DNA of 64,000 nt from Polynucleobacter sp. MG-Unter2-18 (GCF_018687675.1 NZ_CP061302.1:1686192-1750191); one strand, 5' to 3'. Positions 51,296 through 61,697 are shown, counted from the first letter of the stretch. The notes: generated from the sequence alone by a model not told the origin. Made by a program: numbers and translations.

Positions 51296-52867
51296 ATGCG
51301 TACCCAAAATGCTTCGCCCTCTAATAAGACCCCGGTTAATCGTTTACTGGTCTGCGTCCTCACCTACTTATTATTCAGCCCACAGGCGCATTCTGCTGAT
51401 CCAGCCTCCCAAGAGGCTGCCCTGAAGTACGTACCTAAAGCTGTTGCCGCCAGCCTTGAAAAAAGTCAGATCCCCAAAGAGGCAATCAGTATTTCAGTAC
51501 TTGAAATTAAGCCGGGACAGGCGGGCAAAGTTACGGCAAAAACAGAAGTGGATTGGCGCTCTAAACAGGCAATGAACCCCGCATCAACGATGAAGCTAGT
51601 CACTACACTTACAGGCTTAGATATTTTGGGGCCTCAGTATCGCTGGCGTACCAATATTTATACCGATGGACTGATTCGTCAAGGAACTCTCAAAGGCAAT
51701 CTCTATTTGCAAGGTACCGGTGATCCCAAGCTGATTCCTGAAGAATTCGCCAAAATGATGAAGGCCTTACAAAATCTGGGTATTCAAAAAATTGATGGCA
51801 ATCTATTCTTTGATAGAAGTGCTTATGCTCCCAGCGTCATGGAACATAACACTATTGATGGAGAATCGCTTCGCGCCTATAACGTGCCGCCAGATCCCCT
51901 GCTATATGCTTTTAGAACTCTCTCGTTTCAGCTAGGAAAATCGCGCACTGCTGACTTTATCGATATCAGCTACACACCGCCACTATCTCAACTCAAAGTG
52001 ATTAACCAAATGCAGTTAGTTAATCAGCCTTGCGATAACTGGAGAAGCAATCTTCGTTTTAACCTAGATCCTGAGGGCGACGGAGCCCCTACCAACCAAC
52101 TTCTGACTGCCCAGTTCTCTGGTAGTTTTCCCAATGCCTGCAAAGGGGTAAACTACAACGTCGTTGCTTTGGATGCCAATACCTTTATTACTCAAGGTTT
52201 TGCTGCAGCCTGGGAGCTCGCTGGTGGTACTTGGGCTCAAGCACCTACCGGAAAGTCTGGTACTGTTCCTCTGGCATCACGACTACTACTGCAGTTTGAA
52301 GGCATTTCACTGGCAGATGATGTACAAGATATTAATAAGCACTCCAACAACGTGATGGCTAGGCAGCTTATGCTGACCTTGGCTTTGGAGAAAATGGGCA
52401 AACCAGCAACTACTGAAAATGGTGAACTTGTGATTCAGAGTTGGTTAAAAGGCTTGGGCCTTCAGTTTCCAGAGCTCGTCATTGAGAATGGCTCTGGCTT
52501 ATCCCGTACTGAAGCAATTTCTGCTGAACATATGACGCAATTATTAGTTGCAGCTCGTAACTTATCCGTTGCGGATACGTTTTATAACAGCCTTCCGATT
52601 GCAGGGACGGATGGCACGATGAAAAATCGCCTGATTGCACATTTACGGAAATTTTTGCATTTGAAGAAAAAGCCTGAAGCTCGAATCAAAACAGGAGCGC
52701 TGGTGGATGTCAGGGCAATATCAGGCTATGTGATGAGTAAGTCCGGAAGGATGTATGCGGTGACCTCCTTCATAAACCATCCCAATGCTTTGAGAGGCTT
52801 AGAGGCGCATGATCAATTATTGGCGTGGCTACTAAATGATGGGCCAGATCCAAAACAGGCACGCTGA
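51296..52867 (+). CDS. dacB: D-alanyl-D-alanine carboxypeptidase/endopeptidase (PBP4 family)
   Basis: PBP4-type enzymes cleave D-Ala-D-Ala ends and cross-links of peptidoglycan in the periplasm. The protein is 523 residues with a signal peptide (hydrophobic about 16-30, AHSA near 31-34). The nucleophile motif SxxK is Ser97-Thr-Met-Lys100 in NPASTMKLVTT. The second motif SxN is in KHSNNVMARQ, and KTG is in RIKTGALVDVRA. A large insertion between the first two motifs, as in class C PBPs, is present. Its 3' end overlaps the converging sua5 gene by 55 bases, giving a long shared coding region. Confidence 0.95.
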   Translation: MRTQNASPSNKTPVNRLLVCVLTYLLFSPQAHSADPASQEAALKYVPKAVAASLEKSQIPKEAISISVLEIKPGQAGKVTAKTEVDWRSKQAMNPASTMKLVTTLTGLDILGPQYRWRTNIYTDGLIRQGTLKGNLYLQGTGDPKLIPEEFAKMMKALQNLGIQKIDGNLFFDRSAYAPSVMEHNTIDGESLRAYNVPPDPLLYAFRTLSFQLGKSRTADFIDISYTPPLSQLKVINQMQLVNQPCDNWRSNLRFNLDPEGDGAPTNQLLTAQFSGSFPNACKGVNYNVVALDANTFITQGFAAAWELAGGTWAQAPTGKSGTVPLASRLLLQFEGISLADDVQDINKHSNNVMARQLMLTLALEKMGKPATTENGELVIQSWLKGLGLQFPELVIENGSGLSRTEAISAEHMTQLLVAARNLSVADTFYNSLPIAGTDGTMKNRLIAHLRKFLHLKKKPEARIKTGALVDVRAISGYVMSKSGRMYAVTSFINHPNALRGLEAHDQLLAWLLNDGPDPKQAR

Positions 52868-53907
52868 AGTCGGTCCCGAACCCCATCCCACTCCTCGCCT
52901 GCTGGGGGCTCAGGAAACAAAATCAAATCCCAACCCTGTTGATCTAGATCTCGCAGGGATCGGTACAGACGACTTGCAAAGGCAGCGCTATCACTGGGCA
53001 CAAGCACTTCCTCAAAATGTACTGATGGATGTCCATCCTCACCTAATGAAGAATCTGAATCCCAAACCGCAACCGCTACCCGCGACTTAATATCTGGAAA
53101 CTCACTCAGAGCATCTAAGACTCTACCTGGCGCATACATTCTTAATGGAGTTGTAGGGGCGTAATGGGCACGCAGACTGCCAGACACCCGCGGTATATCA
53201 CCACCCTGCTTTGTTGAGCTGCTTTCACCAGGTAAATAAACTGGAATGCCTGTCTTAGCAAAAATTTCTCTGGGAGTAATGAGTCCTGGACGCAATAAAA
53301 CTGGATGATCGCCAGAAGATAAATCAATGATGGTTGATTCAATGCCGACTTCGCAATCACCACCATCCAAAATCATGAGATCTAATATATCTTCAAACTC
53401 GCTACGGACATCAGCCGCACTGGTTGGTGATACCTTTCCAAAACGATTGGCCGAAGGAGCAACAACTCCACCTTTAAATTTACGGAGTAACTCCTGCGCA
53501 ATCGGATGAGCAGGCGCACGAATCGCAACCGTATCCTGACCACCGGTGAGTTCATTTAAAACGCTTTTGTCTTTTTTAAAGACCAATGTCAATGGGCCAG
53601 GCCAAAAAGTATTAATCAACTTTAATGCATCTTCCGATAAATCCCTTACCCACGGCGCTAGTACTGGTACCCAATCCACTTGAGCCTGATCGAACTGATC
53701 AGGCGCCGCTAAGTGAACAATGAGTGGGTGATTAGAGGGTCTACCTTTGGCAGTAAAAATTTGTTTGATGGCATCAGGGTTCTTTGCATCTGCCCCTAAG
53801 CCATACACCGTCTCAGTCGGAAAGGCGACCAAGCCACCATCTCGCAAAGTTTGTACTGCTTCGTTAATAACTGCAGATAAATGCAGAGCGCTACTGTCAC
53901 TGGACAT
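52813..53907 (-). CDS. L-threonylcarbamoyladenylate synthase (Sua5 type)
   Basis: The enzyme makes threonylcarbamoyl-AMP from threonine, bicarbonate and ATP for the t6A modification of ANN-decoding tRNAs. The protein is 364 residues, the long Sua5 type. The YrdC domain (about 10-200) has GLVAFPTETVYGLGADA, the KxR motif in FTAKGRPSNHPLIVHL, FWPGPLTLVFKK and APSANRFGKVSPTSAADV. The C-terminal Sua5 domain (about 225-350) starts after the linker GSLRAHYAPTTPLRMYAPG. It is last in the minus-strand run after purK (gap of 2 bases), a link with purine genes. Confidence 0.94.
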   Translation of the reverse strand: MSSDSSALHLSAVINEAVQTLRDGGLVAFPTETVYGLGADAKNPDAIKQIFTAKGRPSNHPLIVHLAAPDQFDQAQVDWVPVLAPWVRDLSEDALKLINTFWPGPLTLVFKKDKSVLNELTGGQDTVAIRAPAHPIAQELLRKFKGGVVAPSANRFGKVSPTSAADVRSEFEDILDLMILDGGDCEVGIESTIIDLSSGDHPVLLRPGLITPREIFAKTGIPVYLPGESSSTKQGGDIPRVSGSLRAHYAPTTPLRMYAPGRVLDALSEFPDIKSRVAVAVWDSDSSLGEDGHPSVHFEEVLVPSDSAAFASRLYRSLRDLDQQGWDLILFPEPPAGEEWDGVRDRLQRACFGSGPSFSSHANN

Positions 53908-53909
53908 TA

Positions 53910-55094
53910 CTAGGGCTCGATCCCTAATTCAACTGCGACGGCTGCGCAATTTTGACGTGCCTGGTTAAGCGATTCACCTAAGCAATTGATATGACCCATC
54001 TTACGACCCATGCGTGGATCAGATTTACCGTATAGATGTAACTTGGCATCCGGATGGGAAAGTACCTTATCCCAAGCAGGCTCTCTTGTCTTATCTTCGC
54101 TGCCTTCGTACCAAAGATCTCCCAAGAGATTGAGCATCGAGACTGGTGCTAGCAAGCGGGTATCACCCAAAGGTAAGCGAGCCATACTCCTGACCTGTTG
54201 TTCAAACTGACTGCTCACACAGGCATCCATAGTGTAGTGGCCTGAGTTATGCGGACGTGGGGCAATTTCATTAGCAACGATATCGCCACTCTTAAGTACA
54301 AAAAACTCCACACACAACACTCCCACGTAATCAATCTTACGAATTAGTGCTTTAGCGGCTTCAATAATTTTTTTCTCTTGAGCAGGCTTTAGTGATGGGG
54401 CTGGCACAGTTGAGGTATGCAAGATACCGTCACGATGAATATTCTGAGAAACAGGATAGGCTACCACCGCATCATCATATCCACGCACTACCAAAGCAGA
54501 TACTTCGAAATCCAAATCCATGCGCTTTTCCAGAACACAAGGTACCTTACTCAATTCAGCCCAAGCAGCAACTAGATTGGCAGAGTCATACACTGTAATT
54601 TGGCCTTTGCCGTCGTAACCCATGCGAGCAGTTTTCAGAATGCCGGGGAACAGATCTGCAGGCACATGCTCGATGTCTGCATCATGCTCAAGCACAAAAT
54701 AAGGAGCAGGGCCAATATTGGTCTCCGCTCTCCAGGTGGCCAAGAATTTTTTTTCAGCCACGCGGTTCTGTACCAAAGATACACAGCTACTTCGTGGTGC
54801 CACAAAAACACCTAAAGATTCGAGTTCGTCTAAAGCTTGTGCAGGAACATTCTCAAATTCCGTACTAACGGATCTACACAATGCTGCCATTTCTTTTAAG
54901 GCAGCAGAGTCGGTGTAATCAGCTTGAATAAATTTTTCCGCAATGGAACCAGCCGGACTATCTGATCCAGGATCCAGAACGCAGACCTTGTAACCCATTG
55001 CTTGAGCGGCTTGTGTAAACATCCGCCCCAATTGACCACCACCTAAAATTCCCAAATACGAGCCCGGCAAGATGGGCTCCAAACGATCTACCAT
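53910..55094 (-). CDS. purK: 5-(carboxyamino)imidazole ribonucleotide synthase
   Basis: PurK uses ATP and bicarbonate to carboxylate AIR to N5-CAIR. The protein is 394 residues of the ATP-grasp fold. It starts with the Rossmann-like LGILGGGQLGRMFTQAAQAMG, then VCVLDPGSDSPAG and VSTEFENVPAQALDELE. The ATP-grasp segment includes GILKTARMGYDGKGQ, EVSALVVRGYD, YVGVLCVEFFVLKSGDIVANEIAPRPHNSGHYTMDAC. purE is directly upstream (4 bases), so the two-step PurK-PurE route is encoded together. purC precedes them. Confidence 0.97.
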   Translation of the reverse strand: MVDRLEPILPGSYLGILGGGQLGRMFTQAAQAMGYKVCVLDPGSDSPAGSIAEKFIQADYTDSAALKEMAALCRSVSTEFENVPAQALDELESLGVFVAPRSSCVSLVQNRVAEKKFLATWRAETNIGPAPYFVLEHDADIEHVPADLFPGILKTARMGYDGKGQITVYDSANLVAAWAELSKVPCVLEKRMDLDFEVSALVVRGYDDAVVAYPVSQNIHRDGILHTSTVPAPSLKPAQEKKIIEAAKALIRKIDYVGVLCVEFFVLKSGDIVANEIAPRPHNSGHYTMDACVSSQFEQQVRSMARLPLGDTRLLAPVSMLNLLGDLWYEGSEDKTREPAWDKVLSHPDAKLHLYGKSDPRMGRKMGHINCLGESLNQARQNCAAVAVELGIEP

Positions 55095-55098
55095 CTGA

Positions 55099-55593
55099 TT
55101 AATATCCCGGCAGTTTCATAGAGCGCGCAGTTTCGGACTGCTTTGCACGAAAGTCTTCTAGCTGTTTTGCTAAAGCAGGATCATTGACCGCCAAATTAGC
55201 AATGACATGTAAGGCTGCATTTGCAGCCCCAGCCTCGCCAATCGCAAATGTCGCTACCGGAATACCTTTAGGCATTTGCACGATGGAGTAGAGAGAGTCT
55301 TCACCACGCAAGTATTTGCTAGCGACTGGAACGCCATAAATCGGAATAATGGTTTTTGATGCCAACATGCCCGGCAAATGCGCAGCGCCACCAGCGCCAG
55401 CAATAATCGCCTTAAGGCCATTTTTTGAGGCATTTTCTGCATAGGTAAACATATCATCTGGCATGCGATGGGCAGAAACTACTTTAGCCTCATGAGCAAT
55501 GCCAAATTGATCAAGCATTTGAGCAGCATGCTGCATGGTGTCCCAATCTGAGTTGGATCCCATCACTATTCCGACTACTGGCTTTTTGCTCAT
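55099..55593 (-). CDS. purE: N5-carboxyaminoimidazole ribonucleotide mutase
   Basis: PurE moves the carboxyl of N5-CAIR to give CAIR. The protein is 164 residues from the ATG at 55593, chosen because a strong GGAGAGGG lies just upstream; a TTG 12 bases earlier is in frame but sits within that site. Landmarks are [53 protein letters not shown], and [35 protein letters not shown]. It is of the class I (bacterial) type, consistent with the presence of purK. Confidence 0.98.
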   Translation of the reverse strand: MSKKPVVGIVMGSNSDWDTMQHAAQMLDQFGIAHEAKVVSAHRMPDDMFTYAENASKNGLKAIIAGAGGAAHLPGMLASKTIIPIYGVPVASKYLRGEDSLYSIVQMPKGIPVATFAIGEAGAANAALHVIANLAVNDPALAKQLEDFRAKQSETARSMKLPGY

Positions 55594-55673
55594 TTCCCTC
55601 TCCAAGTGCCCTGATCTACATCGTTAATCTATCTAAGTCCTTATTATCCCAGCCTTTTAGGGCTCTATAGAAA

Positions 55674-56570
55674 TTAGACCTTAGTTAAGCGAGCGAGGGC
55701 TTCGCGGTACTTTTGCGCTGTTTTATCAATCACATCTACCGGCAAAGCAGGCGCTGGAGCAGTTTTTGGCCAAGGCTTGCCATCAACCGTTGCTGTCTCC
55801 AGCCAGTCCCTCACAAATTGCTTGTCATAGGAGGGAGGATTTGCACCCACATGATAGGTTTCGGCAGGCCAAAAACGGGAAGAATCAGCAGTGAGGATTT
55901 CATCCATCAATACCAACTGACCGGCGTCATCCAGACCAAATTCAAACTTGGTATCTGCAATGATGATTCCGCGAGTCGCGGCAAATTCGGAGGCCTCCTT
56001 GTACAAACGAATACTGACCTCACGAATTTGATTGGCTAACTTTTCACCAATCATCTCGATCACTTTGTCAAAAGAGATATTTTCATCATGCTCACCCATT
56101 TCTGCTTTTGCAGCAGGAGTAAAAATAGGTTCAGGTAACTTTTGTGCATTTTCAAGACCGGCTGGCAATGCAATACCGCAGACCTTGCCAGTTTCTTGGT
56201 AGTCCTTCCAACCACTACCAGCTAGGTAGCCTCGCACCACTGCTTCGACCAAGATTGGCTTAAGGCGTTTAGCCACCACCGCACGACCTTTGACCTGATC
56301 AAGCTCATCGGCAGGCACCACGCTTTCAGGATCAATACCCGTCAAGTGATTCGGAATCACTTTAGCCAACTTCTCAAACCAAAAATTAGCCATTTGATTA
56401 AGCACAATTCCCTTTTCAGGAATCGGTTGACCCATCACTACGTCAAAGGCAGACAAGCGGTCTGTTGTGACCATGAGTAGCTTATCGTCACCCAGTGCGT
56501 ATACATCACGCACCTTTCCTTTGGAGAGTAAAGGTAATGACTTAATAGAAGTAGCGTACAAAGCGGGCAT
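55674..56570 (-). CDS. purC: Phosphoribosylaminoimidazole-succinocarboxamide (SAICAR) synthase
   Basis: PurC joins aspartate to CAIR using ATP, the step after PurE. The protein is 298 residues, the longer yeast-like type rather than the ~240-residue E. coli form. Landmarks are [41 protein letters not shown], with the ATP-binding region; [31 protein letters not shown]; and [33 protein letters not shown]. It is preceded by fba at 7 bases and followed by purE after 80 bases. Confidence 0.97.
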   Translation of the reverse strand: MPALYATSIKSLPLLSKGKVRDVYALGDDKLLMVTTDRLSAFDVVMGQPIPEKGIVLNQMANFWFEKLAKVIPNHLTGIDPESVVPADELDQVKGRAVVAKRLKPILVEAVVRGYLAGSGWKDYQETGKVCGIALPAGLENAQKLPEPIFTPAAKAEMGEHDENISFDKVIEMIGEKLANQIREVSIRLYKEASEFAATRGIIIADTKFEFGLDDAGQLVLMDEILTADSSRFWPAETYHVGANPPSYDKQFVRDWLETATVDGKPWPKTAPAPALPVDVIDKTAQKYREALARLTKV

Positions 56571-56577
56571 ATTTATT

Positions 56578-57642
56578 TCACTTCACGATCTGAGTTAATT
56601 TGCCACTCTTGTACAGCTCAGCCATTTTTTCCAGAGGAATTGGCTTAATTTTGGATGCTTGACCTGCACAACCAAAAGTATTGAAGCGCGCAATACAAAC
56701 TTTCTTGGCCGCTTCACGTGCAGGCTTCAGATAGTCACGTGGATCAAACTTACTTGGATTCTCAAACAAATAACGACGGATAGCGCCCGTCATCGCCAAA
56801 CGAATATCGGTATCAATATTGATCTTACGTACACCGTTCTTAATGCCCTCTTGAATTTCTTCAACAGGCACGCCGTAAGTTTCCTTCATATCGCCACCAA
56901 ACTCACGAATCTCAGCAAGCAACTCTTGTGGAACACTGGATGAACCATGCATTACTAAATGTGTATTTGGAATACGGGTATGAATTTCTTTAATGCGCTC
57001 GATTGCCAAAATATCGCCCGTAGGCTTCTTAGTAAATTTATAGGCACCATGACTAGTACCAATCGCAATTGCTAAGGCATCACATTGGGTAGCTTTTACA
57101 AAGTCGGCCGCTTGCTCAACGTCTGTCAACAACTGCTCACGCGTCATCTTGCCATCAGCACCATGGCCATCCTCTTTATCGCCTTGCATAGTCTCTAGCG
57201 AACCAAGTACACCCAACTCTGCTTCAACAGTAACTCCAATAGAGTGGGAGAACTTCACTACTTCTCTAGAAACATCCACGTTGTATTCGTAGCTGGCAAC
57301 AGTCTTACCATCAGCCTCTAAGGAGCCATCCATCATCACACTAGTAAAGCCACTCTTAATAGCAGCCATACATACTGCTGGACTTTGGCCGTGATCTTGG
57401 TGCATCACAATTGGGATATGGGGATAAGCCTCAACTGCAGCAGAAATCAGGTGGCGTAAGAATGATTCACCGGCATATTTACGAGCACCAGCAGAAGCTT
57501 GCATGATGACTGGGGAATCTGCTTCATGAGCAGCTTCCATGATCGCCGTTACCTGCTCTAAATTATTGACGTTAAATGCTGGCAAGCCATAGCCGTTTTC
57601 AGCAGCGTGATCCAAGAGTTGTCGTAAAGATACTAAAGCCAT
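56578..57642 (-). CDS. fba: Fructose-bisphosphate aldolase, class II
   Basis: This zinc-dependent aldolase splits fructose 1,6-bisphosphate or acts in reverse for gluconeogenesis. The protein is 354 residues, of the long class II form often labelled Calvin-cycle type. Landmarks are [41 protein letters not shown] with zinc His, [58 protein letters not shown] and [20 protein letters not shown]. It lies between pyk and purC. The 63-base gap after pyk is the longest in this part of the run, so a secondary promoter is possible. Confidence 0.97.
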   Translation of the reverse strand: MALVSLRQLLDHAAENGYGLPAFNVNNLEQVTAIMEAAHEADSPVIMQASAGARKYAGESFLRHLISAAVEAYPHIPIVMHQDHGQSPAVCMAAIKSGFTSVMMDGSLEADGKTVASYEYNVDVSREVVKFSHSIGVTVEAELGVLGSLETMQGDKEDGHGADGKMTREQLLTDVEQAADFVKATQCDALAIAIGTSHGAYKFTKKPTGDILAIERIKEIHTRIPNTHLVMHGSSSVPQELLAEIREFGGDMKETYGVPVEEIQEGIKNGVRKINIDTDIRLAMTGAIRRYLFENPSKFDPRDYLKPAREAAKKVCIARFNTFGCAGQASKIKPIPLEKMAELYKSGKLTQIVK

Positions 57643-57705
57643 GATGGTTTCTTAATTAAAAAATGTTAGTGATAAATAGTTTGAATAAAAATCTTAAAAA
57701 ATGAA

Positions 57706-59142
57706 TTACTTCACCTGAATAATCTTGAGTGAATTCGTACCACCTGGCTCTCCCATGGGCTCACCAGAGGTTAGGACAACTACGTCACCCTTCTTCACAG
57801 CACCCATCTTTTTCAAGCAGTCTTCTACTTCCTGCAATGCGGTATCACGGTGCTTGGTGTAATCCAAGCCAATTGGGAAAACATTGCGGTAAGTGCTTAA
57901 GGCGCGCTGAGTAGTAATCTTAGAAGTCAAGGCAAAAATAGGTAAATGAATATTGTGACGACTCATCCAAACTGCAGTAGACCCGGAGTCTGTTAAAGCA
58001 GCAATCGCATTAGCATTGAGGTGATGCGCTGTAAACAATGCGCCCAAGGCAATCGTTTGATCAATGCGTGAGAAGGTTTGATCCATGAAATCCGTATCCA
58101 GTTTTACTCGATCTGACTTTTCGGCTTCAACACAAATCTCGGCCATGGCCTTGATAGTTTGTACCGGGTAGTTACCGGCAGCAGATTCTGCAGACAGCAT
58201 GACTGCGTCTGTGCCATCTAACACTGCATTAGCTACGTCACTCACCTCAGCGCGGGTGGGTACTGGAGCATTAATCATGGACTCCATCATTTGAGTAGCA
58301 GTGATCGTAAATTTATCAGCCTCAAGTGCAAGTTTGATCATGCGCTTTTGTAAAGCAGGAACGGCTGCATTACCAACCTCAATGGCTAGATCACCGCGTG
58401 CAACCATGATGCCGTCACTCTCCGCGATGATGCTTTTGAGAGCTTCAGTTTCAATAGCTTCAGCACGCTCCACCTTAGCAATCGTGCGAACCTTACCAAC
58501 GCCGTACTTTGCGCTAGCGGCATCTGCCAACTTACGGGCATAGGTCATGTCAGCACCATCTTTTGGAAAGCTGATCGCTAGAAAATCTACGCCCATCGCA
58601 ATCGCGGCATCCAAATCAGCAATGTCTTTTTCAGTCAGTGCTGGTGCAGTCAAGCCACCTCCAGCACGGTTAATACCTTTATTATTTGAGAGTGGGCCAC
58701 CTTGCTCTACCAGGGTAAAGATTTCTCCCCCTTTTACACTCTCGACCCGAAGAACAACCAAGCCATCATTCAATAACAGTCGATCACCTGGCTTCACATC
58801 TTGTGGCAACTCTTTGTAATCCAAGCCTACGCGCTCTTGGTTACCTAGTTCACAAGCAACATCCAAAATAAATTGCGCACCTTCTTTTAGGAGAATTTTG
58901 CTATCGACAAATTTACCAACCCGAATTTTTGGGCCTTGAAGATCAGCCATGATGCCAACCTCTTTGCCAACTTCTGCGGAAATGTTACGCACCAAATCGT
59001 GACGCGCTTTATGGTCTGCAACCGTGCCATGAGAAAAGTTCATTCTCACAACATCTACACCAGCACGAATCATCTCGCGCAATACTTCAGGCTTTTCTGA
59101 TGCAGGTCCTAATGTGGCAATAATTTTAGTTGCTCTCAACAT
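57706..59142 (-). CDS. pyk: Pyruvate kinase
   Basis: Pyruvate kinase makes pyruvate and ATP from phosphoenolpyruvate. The protein is 478 residues. Landmarks are TKIIATLGPASEKPEVLREMIRAGVDVVRMNFSHG, GIMADLQGPKIRVGKF, the B domain, FLAISFPKDGADM, and the active-site block IMVARGDLAIEVGNAAVPALQKRMIKLA with TATQMMESMI, and SDVANAVLDGTDAVMLSAESAAGNYP. The C-terminal domain is complete (VVVLTSGEPMGEPGGTNSLKI). It starts 2 bases after the pgk stop, so the two ATP-yielding glycolytic steps are coupled. Confidence 0.98.
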   Translation of the reverse strand: MLRATKIIATLGPASEKPEVLREMIRAGVDVVRMNFSHGTVADHKARHDLVRNISAEVGKEVGIMADLQGPKIRVGKFVDSKILLKEGAQFILDVACELGNQERVGLDYKELPQDVKPGDRLLLNDGLVVLRVESVKGGEIFTLVEQGGPLSNNKGINRAGGGLTAPALTEKDIADLDAAIAMGVDFLAISFPKDGADMTYARKLADAASAKYGVGKVRTIAKVERAEAIETEALKSIIAESDGIMVARGDLAIEVGNAAVPALQKRMIKLALEADKFTITATQMMESMINAPVPTRAEVSDVANAVLDGTDAVMLSAESAAGNYPVQTIKAMAEICVEAEKSDRVKLDTDFMDQTFSRIDQTIALGALFTAHHLNANAIAALTDSGSTAVWMSRHNIHLPIFALTSKITTQRALSTYRNVFPIGLDYTKHRDTALQEVEDCLKKMGAVKKGDVVVLTSGEPMGEPGGTNSLKIIQVK

Positions 59143-59144
59143 AT

Positions 59145-60356
59145 TTAGTCTTTCGCTCTTTCGGCTAATACTGCAAAGGCTGGCAAGGTTTTACCTTCTA
59201 AGAATTCTAAGAAAGCGCCACCACCAGTAGAGATGTAATCCACTTGATTTTCAATACCGTACTTCGCAATCGCCGCCAAGGTATCACCACCACCAGCAAT
59301 AGAAAATGCAGGTGAATGGGCAATCGCTGCTGCCAACATCTTAGTGCCACCGCCAAACTGATCAATCTCAAATACGCCCAATGGGCCATTCCATACAATC
59401 GTGCCAGCGTGAGCCAGCATCGTAGATAAACGTGCCGCAGTCTTGGGGCCAATATCCAAAATCATATCGTCATCAGCCACTTGATCAGCCGCGACACGAT
59501 TTGCACGCGCTAATGGAGAAAGCTCGTTTGCGACAACAACATCTTCAGGGATAGGAACATGCGCACCACGCTTTTCCATAATGTCCATGATTTCTAGAGC
59601 TTCATTAACCAAATCTGGCTCTGCCAATGACTTACCGATTGGCAAACCTTTGGCCAACATAAAAGTATTTGCAATGCCGCCACCCACAATCAACTCATCC
59701 ACCTTGTCAGCTAGAGCCTTGAGAATAGTGAGCTTTGAAGATACTTTAGATCCTGCCACAATCGCTACCAATGGGCGCTTCGGACTTGCTAGAGCACGAC
59801 TTAAGGCATCTAACTCCGCTGCCATTAATGGACCCGCGCAAGCAATTGGCGCATATTTGGCTACGCCATTCGTAGTTGCTTCAGCACGGTGAGCAGTACC
59901 AAAGGCATCATTGACATAGACATCACACAAAGCGGCAATCTTCTTAGCCAACTCATCATTGTTTTTTTTCTCGCCTACATTAAGGCGGCAGTTCTCCAGC
60001 AATACTAACTCGCCTGGATTGAGTTCAAAATTACCTCCCACCCAATCGCTAATTAAGGGCACTTTACGATTCAAAAGTGTGGCAATTCGATCGGCTACCG
60101 GAGCCAAACTATCTTCGGGTTTAAATTCACCTTCAGTTGGACGTCCCAAGTGGGAGGTCACCATAACCGCTGCACCTGCATCCAAACACATTTGCACTGC
60201 CGGCATGGACGCTTTAATCCGAGTGTCTTCCGTGATATTGCCCATATCATCTTGAGGAACATTGAGGTCAGCACGGATCAAAACTCGCTTTCCCTTGAGA
60301 AGACCTGCAGCAGCTAGTTCACTAAGGCGCTTTACTTTAAAGAGGGTTTCCGGCAT
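59145..60356 (-). CDS. pgk: Phosphoglycerate kinase
   Basis: Pgk transfers phosphate between 1,3-bisphosphoglycerate and ADP. The protein is 403 residues from the ATG at 60356; a TTG 12 bases earlier is in frame but unlikely. Landmarks are [88 protein letters not shown]-type [18 protein letters not shown] and [19 protein letters not shown]. It is first in the seven-gene minus-strand run pgk-pyk-fba-purC-purE-purK-sua5, divergent from ilvE. Confidence 0.98.
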   Translation of the reverse strand: MPETLFKVKRLSELAAAGLLKGKRVLIRADLNVPQDDMGNITEDTRIKASMPAVQMCLDAGAAVMVTSHLGRPTEGEFKPEDSLAPVADRIATLLNRKVPLISDWVGGNFELNPGELVLLENCRLNVGEKKNNDELAKKIAALCDVYVNDAFGTAHRAEATTNGVAKYAPIACAGPLMAAELDALSRALASPKRPLVAIVAGSKVSSKLTILKALADKVDELIVGGGIANTFMLAKGLPIGKSLAEPDLVNEALEIMDIMEKRGAHVPIPEDVVVANELSPLARANRVAADQVADDDMILDIGPKTAARLSTMLAHAGTIVWNGPLGVFEIDQFGGGTKMLAAAIAHSPAFSIAGGGDTLAAIAKYGIENQVDYISTGGGAFLEFLEGKTLPAFAVLAERAKD

Positions 60357-60434
60357 GAGAATAGGCAAATAGAGTGGTTTAAAGGGAATGCTCCATTCTA
60401 AATCGTCCGAGCTTCCTACCCCAAAGGAATTGGG

Positions 60435-60463
60435 CTGTCAGACTGCCCTGCCTGCTCTACAAT
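60435..60463 (+). promoter_or_regulatory. Putative sigma-70 promoter for ilvE
   Basis: CTGTCA (60435-60440, 4 of 6) and TACAAT (60458-60463, 5 of 6) are 17 bases apart, about 100 bases before the ilvE ATG. It lies in the 211-base pgk/ilvE divergent gap, in which nothing else was recognised. Confidence 0.45.
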
Positions 60464-60567
60464 AAAGGCTTAGGCGTTTTTTAGGTCTGGAGACACCCCA
60501 GCAGCCCAGAACCCTGTTTTACTTAATTGAATCACCCAATTTATTAAATATTTAAAAGGTAGAGAAA

Positions 60568-61491
60568 ATGTCGATGTCCGACCGCGATGGCTTTATTTGG
60601 TCCGATGGGAAGCTAGTTCCCTGGCGTGAGGCCAATGTTCACGTGCTAACCCACAGTCTTCACTACGGAATGGGTGTATTCGAGGGTATTCGTGCCTACA
60701 ATACCCCCCAAGGCACCGCTATTTTCCGCCTTCCAGAGCACGTTAAGCGTCTATTCAACGGAACCAAGATTTTCCAGATGAATATGCCTTGGACCCCTGA
60801 ACAGATCAGCAAGGGCATTATTGAGGTCGTGAACAGCAATAAGCTGGAATCTTGCTATATCCGCCCAATTATCTTTATTGGCTCCCAAAAGCTAGGTATC
60901 TCTCCAAAGGGCAATAGCATTCATACGGCGATTGCCGCCTGGGAATGGGGTGCTTATTTGGGTGAAGACGGTCTTAACAAGGGTATTCGCGTTAAAACCT
61001 CCTCATTTACCCGCCACTTTGTGAACTCCTCGCTAGTTCGCGCTAAGGCCTCCGGTTACTACATCAACTCGATTTTGGCCAATCAAGAAGTAACGGCTAA
61101 TGGCTACGATGAAGCCCTCCTGCTAGATACAGAGGGTTATGTATCTGAAGGTTCTGGCGAGAATATCTTTATCGTTAACAACGGCATTATTTACACCCCG
61201 GATCTGGCCTCTTGTTTAGACGGCATCACTCGTAACTCCATCATCCAAATCGCCAAAGATCTTGGCTATGAATTGCGTGAGAAGCGTATTACTCGTGATG
61301 AAGTGTATTCGGCAGATGAGGCTTTCTTTACCGGTACTGCTGCTGAAGTAACACCTATTCGTGAGTTAGATGATCGAACCATTGGCGATGGTAAGCGCGG
61401 TCCGATTACGGAGCAAGTCCAGAAGACCTACTTTGATGCGGTCTACGGCAGAAGTGATCAATACAAGTCTTGGTTAACCTACGTTAAGTAA
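60568..61491 (+). CDS. ilvE: Branched-chain amino acid aminotransferase
   Basis: IlvE makes or degrades Leu, Ile and Val by PLP-dependent transamination with glutamate. The protein is 307 residues, fold-type IV. Landmarks are FIWSDGKLVPWREANVHVLTHSLHYGMGVFEGIRAY, YIRPIIFIGSQKLGIS, the Schiff-base lysine region VRAKASGYYINSILANQE, EALLLDTEGYVSEGSGENIFIV, LDGITRNSIIQIAKDLGYEL and DEAFFTGTAAEVTPIRELD. An AGGTAGAG precedes the ATG. A small zinc protein gene follows after 14 bases, probably in the same transcript. Confidence 0.97.
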   Translation: MSMSDRDGFIWSDGKLVPWREANVHVLTHSLHYGMGVFEGIRAYNTPQGTAIFRLPEHVKRLFNGTKIFQMNMPWTPEQISKGIIEVVNSNKLESCYIRPIIFIGSQKLGISPKGNSIHTAIAAWEWGAYLGEDGLNKGIRVKTSSFTRHFVNSSLVRAKASGYYINSILANQEVTANGYDEALLLDTEGYVSEGSGENIFIVNNGIIYTPDLASCLDGITRNSIIQIAKDLGYELREKRITRDEVYSADEAFFTGTAAEVTPIRELDDRTIGDGKRGPITEQVQKTYFDAVYGRSDQYKSWLTYVK

Positions 61492-61505
61492 TTGGAAATC
61501 AGATC

Positions 61506-61697
61506 ATGAGTGAAGCTCAAGTTGTAATGGTTGATGGCAATAAAGACTTGCCTTTACATTGCCCAACCAATAAAACCTCTAGCTGGAATTCGCATCCACG
61601 TGTATTTCTTGACGTCGCGAAAACGGGTGGCGCTAAGTGCCCTTACTGCGGCACTGAGTACAAACTCACCCCCGGTACCGAGCCCCACGGGCACTAA
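61506..61697 (+). CDS. Small zinc-finger protein (CHCC type)
   Basis: This 63-residue protein carries one Cys, one His and a CxxC pair: Cys20 (LHCPTNKTSSWNSHPRVFLD), His33 and Cys47-x-x-Cys50 (GGAKCPYCGTEYKL). The spacing matches the zf-CHCC family seen in the C-terminal domain of mitochondrial complex I subunit NDUFS6 and in small bacterial proteins. In alpha- and betaproteobacteria it commonly follows ilvE. Its function is not established; a role with complex I is inference and not supported by neighbours here, since no nuo genes are nearby. Confidence 0.88.
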   Translation: MSEAQVVMVDGNKDLPLHCPTNKTSSWNSHPRVFLDVAKTGGAKCPYCGTEYKLTPGTEPHGH

